In this document: positions 36,156 to 44,036 of the stretch, piece by piece
How the letters are laid out: every line of letters starts with the position of its first letter
Numbering within the stretch: the stretch's first letter is position 1
NCBI RefSeq assembly: GCF_947497125.1
Contig: NZ_CANMFI010000005.1
Span: 1 to 64,000 of the forward strand
Reading direction: 5' to 3'
DNA length: 64,000 nt
Source of the DNA: an uncultured Polaribacter sp.
Lineage (GTDB): Bacteria; Bacteroidota; Bacteroidia; Flavobacteriales; Flavobacteriaceae
Made by a program: the position numbers and the translations under genes
Notes under the pieces: generated by a model
Databases searched by the model: none
The model's input: only the letters and a program-made list of their open reading frames with translations
Told to the model about the DNA's origin: nothing

Positions 36156-37385
36156 ATGTATACAAAAAAACTACAACACGTAGTAAAGTTGGCATTATTG
36201 TGCCTATTCTTAACCACAAATGCCCAAGAATTTAATTCAAAGAAATTCGGAAAAGGATTGTTCAACCTAGTTGGTAAAGACAGTACTTGGACTATGAAAG
36301 TAGGAATGAGGTTTCAAACATTGGCTCTTAGCTCTTGGGATGTTCAAAACGGACTTAAAAACCCAGAGTCTTCTATGCTGATTAGAAGATCTCGTTTAAA
36401 ATTTGATGGTTGGGCTTTTTCACCAAAACTAGAATACAAGCTAGAATTAGGTTTGTCTAACAGAGACAAATCTGGGGCTTCTTATTTTACACATGATGCG
36501 CCTAGACAAATTTTAGACGCCGTTTTAAAATGGAATTTTTCTGGAGATTGGGTTCTTTGGATGGGGCAAACAAAATTACCAGGAAACAGAGAACGTGTAA
36601 TTTCTTCTGGAGACCTACAAATGGTTGATAGATCTTTATTAAATAGCAGATTTACCATTGATAGAGATATTGGTTTTCAATTAAGGCACAAATTTAAACT
36701 GTCTGATAATTTTTTGGTAAAGCATATTTATGCAATCTCTCAGGGAGAAGGCAGAAATATTACTAGAGGAAATCTTGGAGGACATCAATATACTGCTAGA
36801 GTAGAATTGTTTCCGTTTGGAGATTTTTCGGGTAAAGGAGATTATAAAGGAAGTGATTTAAAATTTGAACCAACTCCAAAATTATCTGTAGCTTTTAATT
36901 ATGATTTAAATAATAACGCATCTAAAAATAGAAGCAACCAAGGTTCTTACATGTTTATAGACGGAACAACCGCAGGTGCTAATGCAGCATTTTTTCAGAC
37001 AGACATTTCTACATTATATATAGATGCAATGTACAAACACAAAGGATTCTCTTTTATGGCAGAATATGCTGATAGAAATGCAGCCGATGCTATTGCAAAA
37101 AATACTGATGGAAGCTTAACAGGCGATGTTGTTCAAGTTGGTAACGGTTTAAATTTACAGACAGGATATTTACTTTCAGAAAAATTAGAAGTTTCTGCTC
37201 GTTACACAAATATCTCTTTAGATAAAAACTTAACAGGTAAAGGTGCAGAAAATCAATATACATTAGGTTTATCTAAATACATTGTTGGCCATAAGTTAAA
37301 AGTACAAACAGATATAAGCTACACTGATATTGGGTTTAGCCAAAATCAATTATTATATAGATTGCAAGTAGACATTCATTTTTAA
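36156..37385 (+). CDS. Phosphate-selective porin, OprO/OprP family
   Basis: The 409-aa product has a signal peptide (about 1-23, 'FLTTNAQE') and matches OprO/OprP-type porins in layout: 'MKVGMRFQTLALSSWD' at the first strand, 'IRRSRLKFDGWAFSPKLEYKLELG' and 'VLWMGQTKLPGNRERVISSGDLQMVDRS'. It ends 'LYRLQVDIHF' with a terminal Phe. In Pseudomonas such porins allow diffusion of phosphate or polyphosphate. It lies 79 bases upstream of a Pit transporter gene, which strongly supports a phosphate role. A Pho-box-like repeat precedes it. Confidence 0.9.
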   Translation: MYTKKLQHVVKLALLCLFLTTNAQEFNSKKFGKGLFNLVGKDSTWTMKVGMRFQTLALSSWDVQNGLKNPESSMLIRRSRLKFDGWAFSPKLEYKLELGLSNRDKSGASYFTHDAPRQILDAVLKWNFSGDWVLWMGQTKLPGNRERVISSGDLQMVDRSLLNSRFTIDRDIGFQLRHKFKLSDNFLVKHIYAISQGEGRNITRGNLGGHQYTARVELFPFGDFSGKGDYKGSDLKFEPTPKLSVAFNYDLNNNASKNRSNQGSYMFIDGTTAGANAAFFQTDISTLYIDAMYKHKGFSFMAEYADRNAADAIAKNTDGSLTGDVVQVGNGLNLQTGYLLSEKLEVSARYTNISLDKNLTGKGAENQYTLGLSKYIVGHKLKVQTDISYTDIGFSQNQLLYRLQVDIHF

Positions 37386-37394
37386 GTAAAAAAG

Positions 37395-37412
37395 ATAACA
37401 TAAAGGTAACAT
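37395..37412 (+). promoter_or_regulatory. Pho-box-like direct repeat of the Pit gene
   Basis: ATAACAT-AAAG-GTAACAT repeats the half-site with the same 7+4+7 layout as the porin site. It lies between the porin stop and the Pit start, so the transporter may have its own phosphate-responsive promoter. Confidence 0.55.
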
Positions 37413-37431
37413 AAGTACCCATTTATGTATT

Positions 37432-37439
37432 TAAATTTG
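37432..37439 (+). promoter_or_regulatory. -7 element of the Pit gene
   Basis: TAAATTTG matches TAnnTTTG and ends 25 bases before the start codon at 37465. It follows the Pho-box-like repeat by 19 bases. Confidence 0.5.
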
Positions 37440-37464
37440 TTAAACTAAAAAATAAACCAAAGAA

Positions 37465-39720
37465 ATGGGAGATCCATATATTTTAATGTTAGTCGCATTG
37501 GCTGTTTTAGCCATAGTAGACTTAGTTGTAGGAGTTAGTAACGATGCTGTTAACTTCTTAAATTCAGCCATTGGCTCTAAAGCAATTTCAGTTAAAAACA
37601 TCATGATAATTGCTAGTTTAGGTGTCTTTTTTGGCGCTGTAACCTCTAGCGGAATGATGGAAGTTGCTCGTAAAGGTATTTTTAATCCAAGCATGTTTAT
37701 GTTTCAAGACATCATGTTTATATTTATGGCAGTAATGATTACTGATATCTTATTACTAGATATCTTTAACTCTTTAGGAATGCCAACCTCTACAACAGTT
37801 TCTATTGTTTTTGAATTGTTAGGAGCTGCCGTTTGTATTTCTCTAATTAAAATTTCTGCAAATGATGCGCAGAGTTTTAATGATCTTTGGAGCTATATTA
37901 ACCACGAAACTGCAACTAAAATCATTTTTGGTATTTTACTCTCTGTAGTTGTCGCCTTTTCTGTAGGTGCTATTGTACAATTTATTTCTAGACTTATTTA
38001 TTCTTTTAATTTTGAACAAAGAGCAAGCTATATAAGTGCCTTGTTTGGTGGTTTTGCAATTACTGCAATTACTTACTTTATCATCATTAAAGGAATGAAA
38101 GGAACTCCTTTTTATAAAGATGTAAAGTTTTTAATTGAAGGAAATACCATCGCAATCATTCTAGGAAGTTTTGTAGTATGGTCTGTAATTTCTCAAATAT
38201 TAATATCTGCCTTTAAAATTAATATATTAAAATTAATTATTGGTGTTGGTACCTTCTCTTTAGCTATGGCATTTTCTGGTAACGACTTGGTAAACTTTGT
38301 TGGTGTACCAATTGCTGCTTGGAACTCTTACCAAGCCTGGGAAATTTCTGGTGTTTCTGCAGATGCTTTTTCTATGGGAATTTTGGCTAAAAAAGTACCT
38401 AGTAATATTTGGTTATTATTAGTAGCCGGTGGTATTATGGTAGTTACTTTGTGGACGTCTAGCAAAGCACAAAATGTAATAAAAACGGGTATCGATTTAT
38501 CTAGACAAGGTGAAGGACACGAAAAATTTCAACCAAATCCATTATCTAGGGTTGTTGTAAGAGCTGCAATGGGTTTAAACTTCGGAATTAGCAAAATTTT
38601 TCCTAAAAAAGTATTGAGTTTTGTAGATAGTAAATTTCAAAAACCAGTAATAAGTTTGCCAAAAGACAAAACGTATGAGTTGCCTGCTTTCGATTTAATT
38701 AGAGCCTCTGTAAACTTAATTGTTGCTGGTATTTTAATTTCTATTGCAACTTCTATGAAACTACCACTATCTACAACTTACGTAACGTTTATGGTAGCTA
38801 TGGGTACTTCTTTAGCAGACAGAGCTTGGGGTAGAGAAAGTGCAGTATATAGAGTAGCCGGAGTATTAAATGTTATTGGTGGTTGGTTTTTAACTGCAAT
38901 AACAGCATTTTTAGCAGCTGCTATTGTTGCGTATTTAATTAGTTGGGACATGGTAATGATTCCTATTTTGCTAGCAGTTGTTGCTTTTTTAATTGGAAGA
39001 AATACTTTAATCCACAGAAAAAAATCTAAGGAAGTAAAAAAACAAGAATATATAGAAAGATCTGAACTAATTACCATTAATGGAGTAATTGAAGAAAGTG
39101 CAGATCATATTACAGAAGTTGTAAACCGTGTAACCAAACTATACACAAATGTTGTAAATGACTTGGCAGACCACGATTTAAACAAACTGCGTAAAACAGA
39201 CAAGCACGTTAAAAAATTAAACGATGAAATAGATGGTTTAAAAGATGGTGTTTTTTACTTTATTAAATCTTTAGACGAAACTTCTGTAGAAGCTAGTAGA
39301 TTTTATATAATGGTGTTGGGTTATTTACAAGATATTGCACAATCTATAAGCTATATTTCTAGAGCAAGTTACAAGCATGTAAACAACAATCATAAAAACT
39401 TAAAGAAAGGGCAAATACAAGATCTTAAATCTATAGATAAAGCGTTGTCTAAATTATTGACCAAAGAAGCGTCTATTTTTGAGAAACGAGAGTTTGATAA
39501 ATTAAATAGTCTATTGATAGAGAAAAATGAATTATTACAAGATGTAAGTGCCTCTATTGAAAAGCAAGTTGCTAGAATTAGAACTGATGAAACAAGTCCT
39601 AAAAACACAACACTTTATTTTAGTGTTTTACTAGAAACAAAAGATCTAATTAAGGCTTTAATGAATTTATTAGAAACATATGAAGAGTTTCATTTAACTA
39701 CAAAACAAGAGGTTAAATAA
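37465..39720 (+). CDS. Inorganic phosphate transporter (Pit family) with C-terminal PhoU-like domain
   Basis: The 751-aa protein imports phosphate using an ion gradient. The N-terminal 520 residues contain about 12 membrane helices and the two inverted family motifs, 'VGVSNDAVNFLNSA' (about 22-35) and 'FSGNDLVNFVGVPIAAW' (about 271-287). After a basic linker near 515-525 comes a soluble helical domain (about 545-740) that resembles PhoU, with paired three-helix bundles. In most bacteria PhoU-like proteins are separate genes beside pit, so the fusion may provide built-in control of transport. The gene follows the porin and has its own promoter signals. Confidence 0.93.
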   Translation: MGDPYILMLVALAVLAIVDLVVGVSNDAVNFLNSAIGSKAISVKNIMIIASLGVFFGAVTSSGMMEVARKGIFNPSMFMFQDIMFIFMAVMITDILLLDIFNSLGMPTSTTVSIVFELLGAAVCISLIKISANDAQSFNDLWSYINHETATKIIFGILLSVVVAFSVGAIVQFISRLIYSFNFEQRASYISALFGGFAITAITYFIIIKGMKGTPFYKDVKFLIEGNTIAIILGSFVVWSVISQILISAFKINILKLIIGVGTFSLAMAFSGNDLVNFVGVPIAAWNSYQAWEISGVSADAFSMGILAKKVPSNIWLLLVAGGIMVVTLWTSSKAQNVIKTGIDLSRQGEGHEKFQPNPLSRVVVRAAMGLNFGISKIFPKKVLSFVDSKFQKPVISLPKDKTYELPAFDLIRASVNLIVAGILISIATSMKLPLSTTYVTFMVAMGTSLADRAWGRESAVYRVAGVLNVIGGWFLTAITAFLAAAIVAYLISWDMVMIPILLAVVAFLIGRNTLIHRKKSKEVKKQEYIERSELITINGVIEESADHITEVVNRVTKLYTNVVNDLADHDLNKLRKTDKHVKKLNDEIDGLKDGVFYFIKSLDETSVEASRFYIMVLGYLQDIAQSISYISRASYKHVNNNHKNLKKGQIQDLKSIDKALSKLLTKEASIFEKREFDKLNSLLIEKNELLQDVSASIEKQVARIRTDETSPKNTTLYFSVLLETKDLIKALMNLLETYEEFHLTTKQEVK

Positions 39721-39734
39721 ACCTTTCTGTTTAT

Positions 39735-39775
39735 CAAAAAAATAGCTATCTAAAATTTAGATAGCTATTTTTTTA
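39735..39775. terminator. Bidirectional terminator after the Pit gene
   Basis: AATAGCTATCTAAA (39741-39754) pairs with TTTAGATAGCTATT (39756-39769) and is flanked by A and T runs. It sits between the convergent Pit and patatin genes. Confidence 0.9.
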
Positions 39776-39779
39776 TGCC

Positions 39780-41975
39780 CTAAAACCAAAAACCTAGGTT
39801 AAATAAAAAGCTGCTTTCTTTGGTATCTGGAGACCAACTGTATTTTAATTCTATAGGGCCTAGAAAAGAATTATAGCTGTAACCAACTGCATAACCAGAT
39901 TTAATATCATCAAATATATTAATATCTTTAAATACATTTTCTTCTACCCTTGCATAATTTGCTAACACAGAAACATAATGATTTTCTATTATTTGATACC
40001 TTACATCAATTAACGTTTTTAAGAAAGAATTACCAGATATATCTGCAAAATCATAACCATATAAAGAAACAAAAGTGTTTATATAGTTCTGATTATAGCC
40101 TCCTAAATAAAAATCGAAAGTGTTAGATATTGGACTTCCAATAGTAAAACCTGCTTGATTTGTGTTTTGCAATGTTAGTCTGTTAAAAAAAGTTTTTGCA
40201 AAGCCTAAGGTACCTTTTGCCTGAGAAAACATCATAAAATCTTCTGTATAGTCTGTAGAACCAACATACCATTTGTATTCTAAGTCTGCAAAATACCCTT
40301 TTGTAGCAAAATATTTTTTATTATACGTATCAAGCTTTAAATATCCGTAAGTATTAAAATAATTGCTCTTTTCTAAAATGCCATCAGGATTTAAAGTTGT
40401 TACAATATTTTCTGAAGTGGCTCTTACAAACTTTTGTTCTACTCCTAAACCAAGAGCAAATTTTCTGTTAAATGTAGTTTGTAAAAAAAGTTGATTGGTT
40501 ATATCAGAATAATTCAAGTTAATATTACTTACATTTAACTGTTCTGAAACTTGACTAAATTTTGTATTTGTTTTAAAATGGTTGTACCGAGATCTAAAAC
40601 CGTAACTAATATAAAAACCGTTATCTACAAAGTAATTTAGGTTATAACGTAAATTATCTCCCAGAATCATATCCAAAGAAAATAAATCGTTGTCTTTTAA
40701 CACATGTTTTTGATTGTAAGTTGCCAACACACTAGAGTTGTATAACAAATCGTAATGCACCCCTAATTTTATATTTGCGTATTCGTTAGATTCTTGTACT
40801 TTAAAATTTAAAACATAACTATGGTCTGTTTTTTTAACCAAATCATATTCAATTCTATTATAATTTCTGGTAGCAGAAAGTAAATAAATTTTCTGAGTTA
40901 TGTCTTCTCTAGACAAGCTATCTCCTTCTCTAATATTTAATTTACCTAAGATAAATGCTCTTGAATAATTCTTTAACCCAGCAATGGTTATGTCGCTAAT
41001 CAATACCTTTTTACATTGCTGTTTTACTTTCAATTCTTTTTTGAAAGGACTTTGTTTGGCAGCAATTTCTTTAAAAATAGCTGTAAATTCTTGTGCATTT
41101 GCGGTTCCTTTTTCTAAGATTTCTAGTTTCTTATCAAATGCAACCATGCTAAAATTATAAATATCTGGATGTATGTATACGTCTAAGTTTTTTTTCTCTT
41201 GATCGGTTTTGTTATACATTTTATAACTTACAACCTGATTCATGATAGACACCAGAGAGTTTATTTTATCTTTTTGAAACAGTTTCCCTTCTACATCTAC
41301 TCCAATTACAATATCCATTCCTTTTTCTTTTAAAATAGAGACCGGGAAATTATTAGCTATACCACCATCAATTAAAAGTTTGTTGTCTATTTCTATCGGA
41401 TTTAAAATAGAAGGTATAGAACCGGTTGCTCTTAAAGCCAAAGGCAAAGAACCCTTTTCTAAAATTACAGGCGCTCCATTTTCTACATCTGTGGCTACAC
41501 AGAAAAAAGGAATGGGTAGTTTAGAAAAATCTTGATTCGGAGGAACATTATCGATCAATTCAAACAGAAAATTTAACACATTTTGTCCTTTAGAAATTCC
41601 TTTTGGCAACCCAATCTTTCTTTTATCAACAGGAAGTGTTAGTACGGTTTTTTCACCATATTCTTTTTCAAAAAAAGTTTCTGAACTTCTTGGCAAAGCA
41701 TCTCTAAGCAAACTTGTAAAATCTGTAGTTATTATAATTTGCTCTATCTGCTCTCCAGAATACCCAACAGCATACAAACCGCCTATGATACCACCCATAC
41801 TTGTACCGCCAATATAATCTAGTTGAATGCCTGCTTTGTCTATTTCTTTTAACACACTAACATGTGCAAAACCTTTGGCACCACCACCACTTAACACCAA
41901 GCCTACTTTGGGTTGTTCTTGAGAGAAACTCAAAATAGTACAACTTGTAAAAAGTAATAATAAGAAGTTTTTCAT
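39780..41975 (-). CDS. Patatin-like phospholipase with POTRA and BamA-type barrel
   Basis: The 731-aa protein starts with a signal peptide (1-18) and a patatin domain (about 23-210): oxyanion motif 'GGGAKG' (30-35), nucleophile Ser59 in 'GTSMG', and catalytic Asp in 'LLIDGGIANNFP'. A POTRA-like segment (about 320-400) is followed by an outer-membrane barrel ending 'SSFLFNLGFWF'. This is the layout of type Vd autotransporters such as PlpD of Pseudomonas, in which the lipase domain is secreted through its own barrel. In Bacteroidota the proteins are common and their lipid substrate is not known. Confidence 0.9.
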   Translation of the reverse strand: MKNFLLLLFTSCTILSFSQEQPKVGLVLSGGGAKGFAHVSVLKEIDKAGIQLDYIGGTSMGGIIGGLYAVGYSGEQIEQIIITTDFTSLLRDALPRSSETFFEKEYGEKTVLTLPVDKRKIGLPKGISKGQNVLNFLFELIDNVPPNQDFSKLPIPFFCVATDVENGAPVILEKGSLPLALRATGSIPSILNPIEIDNKLLIDGGIANNFPVSILKEKGMDIVIGVDVEGKLFQKDKINSLVSIMNQVVSYKMYNKTDQEKKNLDVYIHPDIYNFSMVAFDKKLEILEKGTANAQEFTAIFKEIAAKQSPFKKELKVKQQCKKVLISDITIAGLKNYSRAFILGKLNIREGDSLSREDITQKIYLLSATRNYNRIEYDLVKKTDHSYVLNFKVQESNEYANIKLGVHYDLLYNSSVLATYNQKHVLKDNDLFSLDMILGDNLRYNLNYFVDNGFYISYGFRSRYNHFKTNTKFSQVSEQLNVSNINLNYSDITNQLFLQTTFNRKFALGLGVEQKFVRATSENIVTTLNPDGILEKSNYFNTYGYLKLDTYNKKYFATKGYFADLEYKWYVGSTDYTEDFMMFSQAKGTLGFAKTFFNRLTLQNTNQAGFTIGSPISNTFDFYLGGYNQNYINTFVSLYGYDFADISGNSFLKTLIDVRYQIIENHYVSVLANYARVEENVFKDINIFDDIKSGYAVGYSYNSFLGPIELKYSWSPDTKESSFLFNLGFWF

Positions 41976-41990
41976 AGCGTTGTTTTAAAG

Positions 41991-43787
41991 TTATTCTTTT
42001 TCTTGATGATAATAACGATGCACCTTTATGGCTCTAGAATGGCCAATTGATGCTTTTAGTTCGTCTAAACTTGCTTCTTTTACTCTTTTAGCAGATTTAA
42101 ATGTACGCAATAAAGTAGTAATGGTCTGTTTACCAACATCTGGTATTAACTCTAGCTCACTTTGTATTGCACTTTTACTTCTTTTATTTCTATGAAAAGT
42201 AATACCAAATCTGTGCGCTTCATTTCTTAGATACTGCGTAATTTTTAGCGTTTCAGACTTTTTATCTAAATACAAAGGTACAGGATCTCCTGGATAATAT
42301 ATTTCTTCTAAACGTTTTGCAATACCAATAATAGCAATTTTACCTCGCAAGCCTAAATCGTCTAAAGCTTTTAAACCCGAAGATAATTGTCCTTTACCAC
42401 CATCTACAATAATTAACTGAGGTAATGGTTGGTTTTCGGCAAGTAACCGTTTGTATCGCCTAAAAACAACCTCTTCCATAGAACTAAAATCATCAGGACC
42501 AACCACTGTTTTTATATTGTAATGTCGGTAATCTTTTTTACTAGGCTTGCCATCTTTAAAAACAACACAAGCGGCAACAGGATTTGTACCTTGTATGTTC
42601 GAATTGTCAAAACACTCAATATGCCTTGGCTCTACTTGCAAGCGTAAATCCTTTTTCATTTGTGCCATAATACGTTTTACATGCCTATCTGGATCTACAA
42701 TTTGTACTTGCTTAAATTGCTCCATTCTGTAGTATTTTGCATTTCGCTCAGAAAGCTCTACAATTCGTTTTTTATCGCCTAATTTTGGCACAGTCACCTT
42801 CAGTTCTTCACCTAAATCTACCTTAAAAGGAACATAAATTTCTGGTGATTGTGAGTCGAATCGCTGTCTTATTTCTACAATAAATAGTGCTAATAATTCC
42901 TTATCTGTTTCATCTAATTTTTTCTTGATTTCTGTGGTATGCGATTGAATAATAGATCCATTAGAAATTTTTAAAAAATTTGCATATCCATGCGTTTCAT
43001 CAGAAATGATAGAAAAAACATCTACATTATTAATTGAAGGGTTAACAATGGTACTTTTTGATTGGTAATTGCTTAGTAAACTTAACTTTTCTTTAATTTT
43101 TTGAGCCTCTTCAAATTCCATATTTGATGCGTAAGACAACATCATTTTTTGAAACTTCTCTAAACTTTCTTTAAAATTACCTTTAATAATATTTCTAATT
43201 TCTACTATAGAAGCATCATACTGCGCAGTTGTTTCTAAACCTTCGCAGGCACCTTTACAATTTTTTAAATGGTACTCTAAACAGACTTTGTATTTTCCTT
43301 CATTAACATTCTGATGACTTAAATCGTAATTACAGGTTCTTAAAGGATAGAGTTCTTTTATCAAATCTAACAAGATTCTTACTGTTTTAATAGAAGTATA
43401 AGGTCCGTAATATTCAGAACCATCTTTTATAACTCTACGTGTCATAAAAACTCTTGGAAAACGCTCTTTTTTGATACACAACCAGGGGTAACTTTTATCA
43501 TCTTTTAATAAAACATTGTAACGAGGTTTGTACTTTTTAATAAGATTATTTTCTAATAAAAGGGCATCTGTTTCTGTATTTACAACAATGTGTTTTATGT
43601 GTACAATGTTTTTTACCAACACTCTTGTTTTACCATTTTCGTGTGTTTTGGTAAAATAAGAAGACACTCTTTTCTTTAAATTTTTAGCTTTCCCAACATA
43701 AATAATTACATCATTTTTATCAAAATATTGATACACACCAGGTGTGTTGGGTAAGGTTTGTATTTGAAGTTCTAAAGATGCCTGCAT
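41991..43787 (-). CDS. uvrC: Excinuclease ABC subunit C
   Basis: UvrC makes both incisions in nucleotide excision repair. The 598-aa product has the GIY-YIG nuclease domain ('PGVYQYFDKNDVIIYVGKAKNLKKRVSSYF' features, about 17-50), a UVR motif around 215-235 ('MEFEEAQKIKEKL'), the RNase H-like 5' nuclease ('IECFDNSNIQG') and C-terminal helix-hairpin-helix motifs ('IPDVGKQTITTLL'). Length matches the family. A near-consensus -7 (TAATTTCG) lies just upstream. Confidence 0.96.
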   Translation of the reverse strand: MQASLELQIQTLPNTPGVYQYFDKNDVIIYVGKAKNLKKRVSSYFTKTHENGKTRVLVKNIVHIKHIVVNTETDALLLENNLIKKYKPRYNVLLKDDKSYPWLCIKKERFPRVFMTRRVIKDGSEYYGPYTSIKTVRILLDLIKELYPLRTCNYDLSHQNVNEGKYKVCLEYHLKNCKGACEGLETTAQYDASIVEIRNIIKGNFKESLEKFQKMMLSYASNMEFEEAQKIKEKLSLLSNYQSKSTIVNPSINNVDVFSIISDETHGYANFLKISNGSIIQSHTTEIKKKLDETDKELLALFIVEIRQRFDSQSPEIYVPFKVDLGEELKVTVPKLGDKKRIVELSERNAKYYRMEQFKQVQIVDPDRHVKRIMAQMKKDLRLQVEPRHIECFDNSNIQGTNPVAACVVFKDGKPSKKDYRHYNIKTVVGPDDFSSMEEVVFRRYKRLLAENQPLPQLIIVDGGKGQLSSGLKALDDLGLRGKIAIIGIAKRLEEIYYPGDPVPLYLDKKSETLKITQYLRNEAHRFGITFHRNKRSKSAIQSELELIPDVGKQTITTLLRTFKSAKRVKEASLDELKASIGHSRAIKVHRYYHQEKE

Positions 43788-43967
43788 GGTACGAAATTAC
43801 TAATTTTAAACTGTTGTTTTTAAAAAATTACGTAAAAATTAAACCAAAAAACGTTCAATTTCAAACCAATCATGAGGCTTTAAAAATTAAAAATCTTAAA
43901 GACTTTAAAATATAATCACCTAAAAATCAGAAAGTGAAATTTTTTAGTTACAAAAAAATACGCTATA

Positions 43968-43992
43968 TTGGTAAACCAATTTGGTAAACCAG
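43968..43992 (+). promoter_or_regulatory. Tandem palindromic operator-like repeat
   Basis: TTGGTAAACCAA (43968-43979) is followed after one base by TTGGTAAACCAG (43981-43992). Each copy is itself a short palindrome (TTGG/CCAA) and the period is 13 bases. The site lies 45 bases upstream of the T9SS gene, where a repressor or activator dimer pair could bind. The layout resembles GntR- or LacI-type operators; the regulator is unknown. Confidence 0.5.
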
Positions 43993-44036
43993 TCAAAGAA
44001 AATATTACTAATACTAACAAATAACAATTATTTATT

